A stretch of DNA of 64,000 bases from JAZRGE01 sp045644025. Its GTDB lineage: Bacteria > Bacillota > Clostridia > Oscillospirales > Acutalibacteraceae. The DNA is taken from assembly GCA_045644025.1 (NCBI GenBank), contig JAZRGE010000080.1, positions 1 to 64,000 on the forward strand, written 5' to 3'. The notes beneath the pieces were generated by a model. That model saw only the letters and a program-made list of their open reading frames with translations. It ran no database searches and was not told the DNA's origin. Below, one piece after another: positions 34,159 to 43,224 of this stretch (position 1 is the stretch's first letter; each line of letters opens with the position of its first letter). A program made the translations under genes and the position numbers.

Positions 34159-34715
34159 TATTCGAAATCCGATTTTTCACATTCCGATCTTATAAAAGAC
34201 GTGAACCAGCAATATAGCGCTTCGCCCAACTCCTGATATATAGGATCGCCATCGTGGGAGCAAAGCATGGCAAATGTCTGGCCGATCCTGCGCTCCACAT
34301 CGCCGCCGCGACGGTAAGCCAGATAATAGAAGGAAAAGGCTCCGCTATCGGTGGCGCTGGGTTCTGTGCCGGGGGCTATCCTTTTAAGATTTTTTTCAAA
34401 GCTGTTCCAAGCTGCATTGGCCAGGATCTCATCGGGGCAGAATCGCTCAAAGCCTATTCTCACGCCAAAGGCCAGCAACTGCCTGCGCTGAAGGAGCATC
34501 TCGGTGTTCTCGGCAGAATCTGTATCGGGGATAATATCATCCCCTGCTTCTGTAAACTTCTCGGCCACAGTTTTTCCCAGCAACTTGGCTTTATCCATAT
34601 CGCCGTTGGCCGTGTGGCGGGCAAAATCATCCCCCTCGGCTGCAAGAGCCTTGTTGCGGCGGATGGTGGCGGAGGGCTTATCCCCCGCTATTTTAATATC
34701 TTTATCATCAAACAA
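34158..34715 (-). CDS. Unknown protein, 185 residues
   Basis: Not recognised. It is predicted soluble and mostly helical, with no signal peptide. A notable block is AFGVRIGFERFCPDEILANAAWNSFEKNL near the middle (about residues 82-110, shown shortened by position). The start is taken as TTG at 34715 because AGAGGTG lies about 8 bases upstream; the first internal ATG would remove 38 residues. It follows the TSCPD gene on the same strand, in a row starting with dgt-dnaG-rpoD. Confidence 0.65.
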   Translation of the reverse strand: MFDDKDIKIAGDKPSATIRRNKALAAEGDDFARHTANGDMDKAKLLGKTVAEKFTEAGDDIIPDTDSAENTEMLLQRRQLLAFGVRIGFERFCPDEILANAAWNSFEKNLKRIAPGTEPSATDSGAFSFYYLAYRRGGDVERRIGQTFAMLCSHDGDPIYQELGEALYCWFTSFIRSECEKSDFE

Positions 34716-34754
34716 AACGAGCGCACCTCTTTTCGCACAGAAATTTTCTATACT

Positions 34755-35003
34755 TTAGCCTTCCAGGGCCTCACTCAAAGCGCGGGAAAGCTGATCGGGG
34801 CAGGATGTGGATTTGAAGCCGCAGGTGATGCCGCGAAGTTTTTCCACGGCCTCGGCAGCCTCCATTCCTTCCACAAGAGCGGCAATACCCTTAAGATTGC
34901 CGTTGCATCCGCCCTGGAACTCCACGTTCTTCACCTTTCCTTCTTCCAGATCAAAGGTGATGGCTCTGGAGCAAGTCCCACTTGTCTTATATGTATGCTT
35001 CAT
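34755..35003 (-). CDS. TSCPD domain protein (TIGR03905-like)
   Basis: An 82-residue protein with the signature CGFKSTSCPDQLSRAL at its C-terminus and the opening YKTSGTCSRAITFDL. The TSCPD motif is also found at the end of adenosylcobalamin-dependent ribonucleotide reductases; the stand-alone form has no known function. Cysteines at about residues 10, 33, 61 and 67 could bind metal. It lies 21 bp downstream of rpoD. Confidence 0.88.
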   Translation of the reverse strand: MKHTYKTSGTCSRAITFDLEEGKVKNVEFQGGCNGNLKGIAALVEGMEAAEAVEKLRGITCGFKSTSCPDQLSRALSEALEG

Positions 35004-35024
35004 AAGGAATATTCCTTTCGCCTT

Positions 35025-36086
35025 TTATTTATCCTTAAATTTGTTGCTGCGAACGGGATGGCGCAGCTTCCTGAGTGCCTTAGCCTCAATCTGGCGAATA
35101 CGCTCACGAGTCACATGGAACTCGGTACCCACCTCTTCCAAAGTGTGGCAACGGCCATCGTAGAGGCCGAAGCGCAGACGAATAACAGCCTCTTCTCTGG
35201 GAGTGAGGGTGTGAAGCACAGTGTCGATATCTTCGTTGGTAATAGTCTTAAGAGCGGCATCGTCGGGAGCCAGAGCCTCTTCGTCCTTAATAAAGTCCAT
35301 AAGGCGGCTATCTTCTTCGGGGCCAATGGGAGTTTCGATAGAAACAGCTTCCTGGGCCACACGCATAATCTCGCGAAGCCTTTCCACGGGGATACCCATT
35401 GTCTCTGCGATCATATCCTCGCTGGGCTCAAAGCCGTTTTCATGCAGAAGCTGGCTCTGCACCTTCTTAAGGCGGTTGATAGTCTCCACCATATGCACGG
35501 GGATACGGATAGTCCTTGCCTGATCGGCAATGGCACGGGTAATGGCCTGGCGTATCCACCAAGTGGCATAAGTAGAGAACTTAAATCCCTTGGTGTAATC
35601 AAATTTTTCAACAGCCTTAATAAGACCGACGTTGCCTTCCTGAATGAGATCAAGGAAGTGCATTCCGCGGCCCACGTAGCGCTTTGCAATACTGACAACA
35701 AGGCGCAGGTTGGCTTCGGTGAGGCGCTTTTTGGCCTGCTGATCGCCTTCGGATATCTTCATGGCAAGCTCAATTTCTTCATCGGTAGAAAGGAGAGCCA
35801 CTCGGCCGATCTCCTTAAGATACATCTTAACGGGGTCGTCCAGAGAAGTGCTGTCCAGATCAAACTTATCGTCCAGCGCATCGGCATTCACCTGCTCAAG
35901 CTCCAGCTCTTCGGCGGTGGGTTCATCGTCCAGCCTTTCCATTTCGATAAGCTTTTCTTCGGCGGCAAGTTCTTCCAAAGAAACGTCGATATCATCGATA
36001 GAATTTATTGCGTCTATATCCTCTTCTTCATCTTTATCGCCGGTGTATCCATCCTGAATCAGATATTCATCTTTCACGTTTTCCAC
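35025..36086 (-). CDS. rpoD: Primary sigma factor RpoD (SigA)
   Basis: Housekeeping sigma factor of 353 residues. An acidic N-terminal segment of about 85 residues replaces a full region 1.1. Region 1.2 starts at [12 protein letters not shown], region 2 contains [16 protein letters not shown] and the -10 recognition helix [14 protein letters not shown], region 3 follows, and region 4.2 has [27 protein letters not shown]. The start is a GTG at 36086 with AGAGAGG upstream, 3 bp after the dnaG stop. The dnaG-rpoD order is the classical macromolecular synthesis arrangement. Confidence 0.97.
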   Translation of the reverse strand: MENVKDEYLIQDGYTGDKDEEEDIDAINSIDDIDVSLEELAAEEKLIEMERLDDEPTAEELELEQVNADALDDKFDLDSTSLDDPVKMYLKEIGRVALLSTDEEIELAMKISEGDQQAKKRLTEANLRLVVSIAKRYVGRGMHFLDLIQEGNVGLIKAVEKFDYTKGFKFSTYATWWIRQAITRAIADQARTIRIPVHMVETINRLKKVQSQLLHENGFEPSEDMIAETMGIPVERLREIMRVAQEAVSIETPIGPEEDSRLMDFIKDEEALAPDDAALKTITNEDIDTVLHTLTPREEAVIRLRFGLYDGRCHTLEEVGTEFHVTRERIRQIEAKALRKLRHPVRSNKFKDK

Positions 36087-36089
36087 TTT

Positions 36090-37856
36090 TTATCCCTCTC
36101 TCTTTTTGTTTGCAATGTTTTGTATCATATTGGCCCATTCCGCATCCGTCATATCCTCGGCGTTGGCGGTCTGTGCCAAAGATTTTTCTTCGGCTATCAC
36201 CTTAATGCTGTCTTCCAAAGTTTGTCTATGGCCGGAAGCTGCCACCTTATCGTTCATAAGGCGCACGGCATGCCCTGCCTGCTTTGGATCAAAGCGAGAA
36301 GCTGCATCGGTGATATCAAACTCTCTGCCCTCTCCCAACTGACGTATCACTTCGGCATAAACTATACTGTTAAGATCGGTGATAAGGCTATCGGGGAGGT
36401 TGTCCTTCACTTTTTCATAAAGGTCGGGGTGAGCCATAAGCACAGCGATAAGATTATCTTCCGCCTTAGCCGCCCTAAGATTCTTGGCTCTTTGGCGTGA
36501 ATCTTCATCGTTGCCTGCCGCGGCAGGGCTTATCGCTCTTTGCTGCTCCTTCTTGGCGCGGCTCTTTGCACGCGAGGCGGCTATTCTATCCGATTCACTC
36601 ATAAGTGCCGCCTTGCTTACACCGTATTTTTCGGCAAGTTTGCCTGCATAATAATCCTTTGTGATATTATCGGGCACGTTGCTTAGTATTTCGGCAGCTC
36701 GCTTCAAATATTCCAGCCTTCCCGAATCGCTTTTGGCATCTATTCCCTCGGCGGCGGTGTAAAGCTTATATTCTATATCGCTCACCGCTCCGTCCAGCAA
36801 CGCGGCAAAGCGGGAAGCGCCGTTCTTTTTAATAAATTCATCGGGATCCTTGCCATCTGGAATGGCCAGCACCCTTGCGGGCAGGCCTGTGTTGGCTAAA
36901 ATAGACATCGCACGCTCGGTAGCCTTGCGGCCTGCTGTGTCGGCATCCAGAGTGAGCACCACTTCGTTGGTGTAGCGGCGCAACAGCCTTGCCTGATCTT
37001 CGGTGAAGGACGTGCCAAGGGCTGCAACGGCATTCTTAAATCCTGCCGCATGGAGTGCTATAACATCCATATATCCTTCGGCCAAAATCATTCTTTCGGT
37101 GCCGTGTGTCTTAGCAGCCGAAAGAGCATAAAGATTATGGCTCTTTTTGAAGACGGGGGTATCGGCTGTGTTCACATATTTCTGGCTGCTGTCCTGCCCC
37201 GGCAGTGCTCGGCCGCCGAAGGCAATCACGTTGCCCCTGAGATCCATTATGGGGAACATCACCCTGCCGCGAAACTTATCGTAGCATCCGCCCTTTTTGC
37301 CTCTTATGGCAAGATCGGCGGTGATGATCTCTTCATCCGAAAAGCCCTTTTGGCGCAGGTGCTTTGTGAGCGAATCCCATGTGTCGGGGGAAGCGCCAAG
37401 CCCGAAGCTTCTTATAGTGGCATCGGCAAGACCGCGATCCCGCAGGTATTTAAGCATTGGTCTACCGCCTTCGCTTGCCAAAAAATTATGGAAGAAGTGG
37501 GCGGCTTCTCTGTTCATCTCATAGACCCGCTTTTTAAGCTTGGCAAATTTATCATCCACATTATCTTCGGGCACCTGCATACCGCTGCGCTGGGCCAATA
37601 GCCGCACCGCCTCGATATAATCCAGATTTTCGGCCTGGCGCACGAAGGTGATAACATCGCCGCCCGCCGAACAACCGAAGCAATAATAAGATCCGTTTTC
37701 GGGATACACCGTGAAGGAGGGAGTTTTTTCGTTGTGGAAGGGGCAAAGACCCACCAGATTACTTCCTCTGCGCTTCAGCTGGATATAAGAGGAAATAACC
37801 GATTCGATATCGTTCCTATATTTAAGCTCGGCCAGGAAGTTCTGATCCAATGCCAC
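36090..37856 (-). CDS. dnaG: DNA primase
   Basis: Synthesises RNA primers for replication. The N-terminal zinc domain shows LCPFHNEKTPSF and YYCFGCSAGGDVITF. The catalytic TOPRIM core contains MILAEGYMDVIAL and LTLDADTAGRKA with DGKDPDEF. A variable C-terminal helicase-interacting part follows from about residue 430. I prefer the GTG at 37856, 8 bases after AAAGGAG, over an earlier GTG that overlaps the RBS. About 588 residues. Flanked by dgt and rpoD in one operon. Confidence 0.97.
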   Translation of the reverse strand: MALDQNFLAELKYRNDIESVISSYIQLKRRGSNLVGLCPFHNEKTPSFTVYPENGSYYCFGCSAGGDVITFVRQAENLDYIEAVRLLAQRSGMQVPEDNVDDKFAKLKKRVYEMNREAAHFFHNFLASEGGRPMLKYLRDRGLADATIRSFGLGASPDTWDSLTKHLRQKGFSDEEIITADLAIRGKKGGCYDKFRGRVMFPIMDLRGNVIAFGGRALPGQDSSQKYVNTADTPVFKKSHNLYALSAAKTHGTERMILAEGYMDVIALHAAGFKNAVAALGTSFTEDQARLLRRYTNEVVLTLDADTAGRKATERAMSILANTGLPARVLAIPDGKDPDEFIKKNGASRFAALLDGAVSDIEYKLYTAAEGIDAKSDSGRLEYLKRAAEILSNVPDNITKDYYAGKLAEKYGVSKAALMSESDRIAASRAKSRAKKEQQRAISPAAAGNDEDSRQRAKNLRAAKAEDNLIAVLMAHPDLYEKVKDNLPDSLITDLNSIVYAEVIRQLGEGREFDITDAASRFDPKQAGHAVRLMNDKVAASGHRQTLEDSIKVIAEEKSLAQTANAEDMTDAEWANMIQNIANKKREG

Positions 37857-37880
37857 CTTTCTCACTCCTTTATAATCATT

Positions 37881-38891
37881 TTATAAGAATTGCCAGGTCT
37901 GGGGGATATAGGCTTTTTCGAAGGTGCGAATGGCGTATCCGTCTGTCATACCTGCGATGTAATCGGTGACGGCACGGTTGAGCCCTTCGGATTCGGCTAT
38001 AGCCTGTATATCTCTGGGCATTTCGCCCGGATTCTTTATGTAGTATTCAAAAAGCTTTTCGGTGATACCGTAAACTTTTTCGTCTTGCTTGATGCCCATT
38101 TCATCTCTATACACGTTTGCGTTAAGGAAATCGTGGAGCAACGTGTAGGCATAAAAGGCATCCTGATCCATTTTAATATCACCGTTCACCGTGTTCTCCA
38201 CAACCGACATCACCAAGCGATTAATGCGCTGGCTGCGGCGGGTGCCTAATATCTTCTCCACGTCTTTGGGGATATCTTCTGCCTTTATGCGGCCCGCTCT
38301 GATAGCATCGTCTGTATCGTGATTGATATAAGCGATCTTATCGGCATAATAGACTACTCTGCCCTCAATGGTGGATGCAGGGTCTTCTATATGGGTGTGG
38401 TGCAGGATTCCGTTCAGCACCTCTTTGGTGAGATTAAGGCCGCGTCCGCCCTTTTCTATGCGACTGCAGACTCTCACGCCGTTCTCAAAATGGCGGAAAC
38501 CTGTATCACAAAGCTTATTAAGCGCACGCTCGCCTGCGTGGCCAAATGGGGTGTGGCCGATATCGTGGCCAAATGCGATGGCTTCTGTGAGATCCTCGTT
38601 AAGCCCCAAAGCACGGGCAATGGTGCGGGCAATCTGGGTGACCTCTATGGTGTGGGTGAGCCTGGTGCGATAATGATCTCCCTCGGGGGCAAGGAACACC
38701 TGAGTCTTGTGCTTTAGGCGGCGGAAAGACGTGCAATGGATAATACGATCTCTGTCCCTTTGGAATTCTGTGCGAATATCACAGGGATCTTCGGGGCGCT
38801 CTCGGCCTTCCGATTGGCTGCTTTTCTTGGCATAAGGGGCAAGAAATTGATCCTCTATCTGCTCCGTGCGCTGCCTTATATTAAGTTCCAT
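37881..38891 (-). CDS. dgt: dNTP triphosphohydrolase-like HD protein
   Basis: A 336-residue HD-domain enzyme of the Dgt family, which removes triphosphate from deoxynucleotides. SFRRLKHKTQVF, THTIEVTQIARTIARALGLN and the HD motif FGHDIGHTPFGHAGERAL are all present. It is the short Firmicute form, commonly found upstream of dnaG as here (24 bp gap). The ATG at 38891 follows AGGCGGTG. Confidence 0.93.
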   Translation of the reverse strand: MELNIRQRTEQIEDQFLAPYAKKSSQSEGRERPEDPCDIRTEFQRDRDRIIHCTSFRRLKHKTQVFLAPEGDHYRTRLTHTIEVTQIARTIARALGLNEDLTEAIAFGHDIGHTPFGHAGERALNKLCDTGFRHFENGVRVCSRIEKGGRGLNLTKEVLNGILHHTHIEDPASTIEGRVVYYADKIAYINHDTDDAIRAGRIKAEDIPKDVEKILGTRRSQRINRLVMSVVENTVNGDIKMDQDAFYAYTLLHDFLNANVYRDEMGIKQDEKVYGITEKLFEYYIKNPGEMPRDIQAIAESEGLNRAVTDYIAGMTDGYAIRTFEKAYIPQTWQFL

Positions 38892-38954
38892 CACTATCAC
38901 CGCCTATATCTTATATATTTATATTAGCTTTTTATTTGATTTTCCCTTTTATTT

Positions 38955-39569
38955 TCAGCAATATTTTACACTTTTTTCGCAAATATCCAGCCTTGCGCTG
39001 AAGGCTTCTTCCACCTTTTTGCAGAAGGCGCCCCAATTTTCGGTGGGCACAGCCAGCTCCACAGCCACGTCTCCCCCAAATTCGGAGGAGAGCACACGTC
39101 CATCAAGCGAGGAAATAATAGTCTGCAAGCGGCCGTAATCGCCGTAGTCACATTTCAGCTCGCCCAGGGTGTGAAGCTTATATTCTATCTTCACGGCTGC
39201 CTGCAATCCCTTGGCGGCGGAATCAGTATAGGCACGCACCAAGCCGCCCGTGCCCAGCAAAATGCCGCCGAAATAGCGGGTGACAACCACCAATGTGTCT
39301 GTTACTCCTGCTGAAATAATAGCATCCAGCACAGGAGGGCCTGCCGTGCCGTGGGGTTCGGAATCATCGCTATACTTCTTCACGTTGCCTTCCCTTAAAA
39401 CATAGGCATAAACATTGTGGCGTGCATCCCAATATTTCTTCTTCACCTCGGCCACCAAGCGGTTGGCCTCGGCTTCATCGGCCACGTGATAAACATGGGC
39501 AATAAAACGGGAACGCTTCTCGGTGATCTCGGCCGAAGCATACTCCCCCACGGTGATAAAGCTGTTCAC
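38955..39569 (-). CDS. yigZ: YigZ/IMPACT family protein
   Basis: A 204-residue protein of the UPF0029 (IMPACT) family. The N-terminal domain has KRSRFIAHVY, DDSEPHGTAGPPVL and VVVTRYFGGILLGTGGLVRAY, and the C-terminal part is a DUF1949-like ferredoxin fold. Eukaryotic relatives bind Gcn1; the bacterial role is unclear. The start is GTG at 39569 preceded by GGGGGAG. It follows rpmE with a terminator between. Confidence 0.93.
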   Translation of the reverse strand: MNSFITVGEYASAEITEKRSRFIAHVYHVADEAEANRLVAEVKKKYWDARHNVYAYVLREGNVKKYSDDSEPHGTAGPPVLDAIISAGVTDTLVVVTRYFGGILLGTGGLVRAYTDSAAKGLQAAVKIEYKLHTLGELKCDYGDYGRLQTIISSLDGRVLSSEFGGDVAVELAVPTENWGAFCKKVEEAFSARLDICEKSVKYC

Positions 39570-39595
39570 GACATTCTCCCCCTTTCGGAAAAAAT

Positions 39596-39625
39596 AAGTG
39601 CGGCCACTAAGGATGACCGCACTTT
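39596..39625 (-). terminator. Terminator after rpmE
   Basis: AAGTGCGG / CCGCACTT hairpin followed on the minus strand by ATTTTTTC, just after the rpmE stop. Confidence 0.8.
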
Positions 39626-39632
39626 AAGGATA

Positions 39633-39839
39633 TTATTCATTTTCCAGTCCAAAACGCTTTTTGAACCTATCTACACGACCGCCGGTATCAACAAGCTTCT
39701 GCTTACCGGTAAAAAACGGATGACACTTTGAGCAAATATCCAAGCGAATATCCTTCTTTGTGGAACGAGTCTCAAACTCGGCTCCGCAAGCGCAGCGTAC
39801 TACAGTAGTTTCGTACTGCGGATGAAGTCCTTCTTTCAT
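39633..39839 (-). CDS. rpmE: 50S ribosomal protein L31, zinc-binding type
   Basis: A 68-residue protein. It starts [14 protein letters not shown] and carries CACGAEF and [14 protein letters not shown], the four cysteines of the zinc-binding (C+) type A form. The ATG at 39839 follows GAGGGGTG; an upstream ATT/ATG variant adds three residues without benefit. It is monocistronic with its own terminator. Confidence 0.96.
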   Translation of the reverse strand: MKEGLHPQYETTVVRCACGAEFETRSTKKDIRLDICSKCHPFFTGKQKLVDTGGRVDRFKKRFGLENE

Positions 39840-39929
39840 TATTGTCACCCCTCTCTTTCTTCAACAGATTTTATAACACGATGATATTACCACACAGAAT
39901 CAGAAAATGCAAGAGTTTTTTTCAAAAAA

Positions 39930-40529
39930 TTAAAAATTTAGCATCTGTCTTATATCCTCAAATATTTCTATTGCCTTAAATTTTACTTTGTATTTCTCGC
40001 CCGATGTGATTATCTCCGCCTCGGAATCGGAAAAAGATTCCGAAGTTGACGCCGCGCCGATGCACAACGTAGGAAATATCACGCACCACCAATTCTGCCC
40101 TTTGGCGCTGCCCAACTCCACACAAAGAGCATCGTATTCCCCTGCAGGAAGGGTGAAATTTTCATACACCCTTGTCTCGAAGTTTTCTTTTCGGATAGTC
40201 AGTTTCACGGGATAATCGGCTCCGTTTTGCGCCAAGGTCTTTTGTGCTGCCGAAAGCAGCCTTTCTTTATTATCGGCAAGGCAAGCCAGCGCTTCCTCTT
40301 TAGAGGCACAACCCTTAAACACTCTCTCCGATTCGGCCACAATCGCATCGCGCACCAAAAGCTTAAGATGCTGATCTTGTGTGGAATCAGAATTAGCGCG
40401 AATATGTACTCTGAGTACATCCCTGCGAATACTATCGCAAGCGGCGCCAAAGCCTGCCATAGAGGCAAGGCAGGAAAACACCAAACCGCAAACCAACGCC
40501 ATGCTGAACGCTTTAACTTTACTGCTCAT
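39930..40529 (-). CDS. spoIIR: Stage II sporulation protein R
   Basis: A secreted forespore signal protein that activates SpoIIGA in the mother cell, leading to processing of pro-SigE. The N-terminal 30 residues form a signal sequence (SMALVCGLVFSCLASMAGFG). The family segments LRVHIRANSDS, LKLLVRDAIV, LPAGEYDALCVELG and NWWCVIFPTLC are present. About 200 residues. Its RBS AAAGGAGA is the 3' arm of a strong hairpin. Its partners spoIIGA and sigE are at 57.6-59.1 kb in this window. Confidence 0.93.
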   Translation of the reverse strand: MSSKVKAFSMALVCGLVFSCLASMAGFGAACDSIRRDVLRVHIRANSDSTQDQHLKLLVRDAIVAESERVFKGCASKEEALACLADNKERLLSAAQKTLAQNGADYPVKLTIRKENFETRVYENFTLPAGEYDALCVELGSAKGQNWWCVIFPTLCIGAASTSESFSDSEAEIITSGEKYKVKFKAIEIFEDIRQMLNF

Positions 40530-40534
40530 AAAAA

Positions 40535-40580
40535 ATCTCCTTTGCATTTATGCTACGGCATAAATATTGGCAAAGGAGAT
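40535..40580 (-). promoter_or_regulatory. Hairpin between ispE and spoIIR containing the spoIIR RBS
   Basis: On the minus strand, ATCTCCTTTG pairs with CAAAGGAGAT (10 bp), with an inner ATTTATGC/GCATAAAT stem and a CGTA loop. The 3' arm is the spoIIR Shine-Dalgarno sequence and is followed by TTTTTTATG, so the structure looks like an intrinsic terminator for ispE and would also hide the RBS in read-through transcripts. Confidence 0.75.
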
Positions 40581-40585
40581 AATTT

Positions 40586-41431
40586 TTATTCACACGGGCG
40601 GCAGATATACGCTGTCTTGCCCGCCATTTTTAATTTTTCTGCAGCCGCAATTGCATCGGCCTCATTCTCATATATTCCGAACACCGATGGGCCGCTGCCC
40701 GAAAGCCCCACTCCGTAAGCAGCTGTGGAGCGAAGCAGTTCCATATCTTCTATGGGCACTTCATCGCAGGCAGGAATAAAAACGTTGTATATTCCGCGGC
40801 AGATATCCGAAAGATTGCCTTCGGCTATGCCCTTGGCCACAAGCTCGGTAGCAGGGCGCTTTGTGATACCAACGCTTCCCACTCGGCGATACATCTCGCC
40901 TGTGGAAGGCTTTTGCCCGTTCTTACTGATCAATATATAGCAGGGCGGCATTTGGGGCAAGCGCTCTATCTGCTCTCCTATTCCGCGAGCCCGCATACAG
41001 CCTCCGATCACACACATAGGCACGTCTGCGCCAAGGGGCACCGACATCTCGGCCAACTGCTCCGATGTGAACGGATAGCCCAAAAGCTGATCGATCCCCT
41101 TCATCACTGCGGCTGCATCGCTGCTTCCGCCCCCAAGGCCTGCGGCCACGGGGATATTTTTCCAAAGCTTAATATGGGCGCCCTTGCTGCTGCCGGCTGC
41201 GCCGAGCACAAGCTTTGCGGCGGCATATGCCAGATTATCTTCTCCGCAAGGCAAGGTGCCCGAGCTTTCCGAAAGGGTTATTTCACCGGTATCGTTAAGC
41301 TCAATCTCGGCAATATCGCATAGATCGACCGTTTGCACGATCATATCCAAAAGGTGATATCCATCGGCTCTTTTGCCCAGGATATCCAGAGTGATATTCA
41401 ATTTGGCCGGAGCTTTTACAACAACACCCAT
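40586..41431 (-). CDS. ispE: 4-diphosphocytidyl-2-C-methyl-D-erythritol kinase
   Basis: GHMP kinase of the MEP isoprenoid pathway. It starts MGVVVKAPAKLNITLDI. The ATP-binding loop is PVAAGLGGGSSDAAAV near residue 95, and the C-terminal GHMP motif is GVGLSGSGPSVFGIY. The length of 281 residues is standard. AAAGGAAG lies before the ATG at 41431. It is followed by the hairpin that overlaps the spoIIR RBS. Confidence 0.95.
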   Translation of the reverse strand: MGVVVKAPAKLNITLDILGKRADGYHLLDMIVQTVDLCDIAEIELNDTGEITLSESSGTLPCGEDNLAYAAAKLVLGAAGSSKGAHIKLWKNIPVAAGLGGGSSDAAAVMKGIDQLLGYPFTSEQLAEMSVPLGADVPMCVIGGCMRARGIGEQIERLPQMPPCYILISKNGQKPSTGEMYRRVGSVGITKRPATELVAKGIAEGNLSDICRGIYNVFIPACDEVPIEDMELLRSTAAYGVGLSGSGPSVFGIYENEADAIAAAEKLKMAGKTAYICRPCE

Positions 41432-41444
41432 CACAATCTTCCTT

Positions 41445-42803
41445 TTAGTTATTAAGAGCCTGCAGGGGTGCAGGAATTCTGCCGCCGCGATGGATAAACT
41501 TAGCGGGCGAAGCGGTGTTCACCTTCATTACAGGGCCGCCGCCCAGCAGACCGCCGAAGGAAAGCTCATCGCCAACCTTTTTGCCGATAGCGGGAATCAC
41601 GCGCACGGCTGTGGTCTTGCGGTTTATCATACCAATTGCAGCTTCATCGGCGATAATAGCCGAGATCACTTCTGCAGGAGTATCGCCGGGAATATTTATC
41701 ATATCCAAGCCAACCGAGCAAACGGCTGTCATGGCTTCAAGCTTCTCAATTGTGAGACATCCGCTTCTGGCGGCGTCTATCATACCTGCATCCTCGGTGA
41801 CAGGAATAAAAGCACCCGAAAGGCCGCCCACGTGGGAAGAAGCCATTGTGCCGCCCTTCTTAACAGCATCGTTAAGCATAGCAAGAGCAGCGGTAGTGCC
41901 GCAGGCGCCGCAAGTCTCCAATCCGATCTCTTCCAGAATATGGGCCACCGAATCTCCGATAGCGGGAGTGGGGGCAAGGGAAAGATCCACTATGCCGAAA
42001 GGCACGGCCAGACGCTGAGAAGCCTCGCGAGCCACCAGCTGACCCATACGGGTGATCTTGAAAGCGGTGCGCTTGATAAGTTCGGCCACCTGATCGGTTG
42101 TGAGACCATCGGATTTGGCAAGAGCAGCGCGCACAACGCCGGGGCCCGAAACACCAACGTTTATAACACAATCGGGCTCGCCAACGCCGTGGAAAGCGCC
42201 TGCCATAAAGGGGTTATCATCGGGTGCATTGCAAATAGCAACCAGCTTTGCGGCACCGATGCAATCTCTATCGGCTGTGGCTTCGGCTGTGCGGCGGATT
42301 ATTTTGCCCATCATGGCAACTGCATCCATATTAATGCCGCTTTTGGTGGAGCCGATGTTCACGGAAGAACACACACGCTCTGTCTCCGCCAGAGCCTGAG
42401 GAATGGAATCAATAAGAGCGTAGTCTCCTGCGGCAAAGCCCTTCTGCACCAATGCGGAATAGCCGCCGATAAAGTTCACTCCGATCTCCTTGGCTGCTCT
42501 ATCCAGCGTGCGTGCGAATTTAACAGGATTCTGCGCCTGGCAAGCGGCAGAAAGCAGAGCAATAGGAGTCACCGCAACGCGCTTGTTGATAATGGGGATA
42601 CCATATTGCTTTTCAATATCCTCGGCCACCTTCACAAGCTCGCCTGCGCTGTAGAGAATCTTATCATAAACTTTATCGCAGGCCTTATCTATATCGCTGC
42701 CTGCGCAATCCAGCAAAGAAACACCCATCGTGACAGTGCGCACGTCCAGATGTTCATCCTGGATCATTCTTATAGTTTCAAGAATATCGTTGTTATTAAT
42801 CAT
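41445..42803 (-). CDS. UPF0210 (DUF711) family protein
   Basis: A 452-residue protein of the UPF0210/DUF711 family, sometimes called PFL family protein. Conserved parts include [38 protein letters not shown] and [11 protein letters not shown]. The biochemical role is not established. It sits 10 bp downstream of a small ACT-domain gene, an arrangement conserved in many Firmicutes, which suggests a small-molecule-regulated pair. GAGGT lies before the ATG at 42803. Confidence 0.92.
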   Translation of the reverse strand: MINNNDILETIRMIQDEHLDVRTVTMGVSLLDCAGSDIDKACDKVYDKILYSAGELVKVAEDIEKQYGIPIINKRVAVTPIALLSAACQAQNPVKFARTLDRAAKEIGVNFIGGYSALVQKGFAAGDYALIDSIPQALAETERVCSSVNIGSTKSGINMDAVAMMGKIIRRTAEATADRDCIGAAKLVAICNAPDDNPFMAGAFHGVGEPDCVINVGVSGPGVVRAALAKSDGLTTDQVAELIKRTAFKITRMGQLVAREASQRLAVPFGIVDLSLAPTPAIGDSVAHILEEIGLETCGACGTTAALAMLNDAVKKGGTMASSHVGGLSGAFIPVTEDAGMIDAARSGCLTIEKLEAMTAVCSVGLDMINIPGDTPAEVISAIIADEAAIGMINRKTTAVRVIPAIGKKVGDELSFGGLLGGGPVMKVNTASPAKFIHRGGRIPAPLQALNN

Positions 42804-42813
42804 TCTGCTTACC

Positions 42814-43083
42814 TCAGATCCTGTGCATGGAATTGAAGATATCTTCGTGCATTGTGTGGATAGACATACCCATATCTTTGCCCAGTTCGCCCATTGCATC
42901 GGCAAACTCGCCGAAGGGCACGTTCATCTTTTCGATATCGCAAACCATCATCATGCAAAAAAGCTCAGAAAGAATGCTCTGGGAAACCTCCAGAACATTC
43001 ACGTTGTACTCAGCACAGCAAGAAGCCACTCGAGCCAGAATTCCAACTTTGTCCTGACCAACCACAGTAATAACAGCCTTCAT
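42814..43083 (-). CDS. ACT-domain protein (UPF0237)
   Basis: An 89-residue single ACT domain that starts [19 protein letters not shown], the usual ligand-binding first strand and helix. ACT domains bind amino acids or other small molecules. It forms a two-gene unit with the UPF0210 gene downstream and is likely its regulatory partner. Confidence 0.93.
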   Translation of the reverse strand: MKAVITVVGQDKVGILARVASCCAEYNVNVLEVSQSILSELFCMMMVCDIEKMNVPFGEFADAMGELGKDMGMSIHTMHEDIFNSMHRI

Positions 43084-43172
43084 TTTCTTTTTACCATTCC
43101 TTTGCCAAAGTTTTACCCACCGATTATAACATATCTTTTTGCGTTTTGCAATTTATTCTGCTTAAAATATTG

Positions 43173-43201
43173 TTGTATTTCGGCAAGATATTTGATATTA
43201 T
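43173..43201 (+). promoter_or_regulatory. Promoter of the PHP-Lrp-aminotransferase operon
   Basis: TTGTAT (43173-43178), 17 bp, TATTAT (43196-43201), 24 bp before the start codon. Confidence 0.65.
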
Positions 43202-43224
43202 GTAGAGTAATAGGCGGTGAAATT

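Noticed and set aside
34254..36500. A 748-codon open frame on the plus strand across the 185-residue gene, rpoD and dnaG
   Set aside because: It runs antisense through three genes including the highly conserved rpoD. No start signal or domain supports it.
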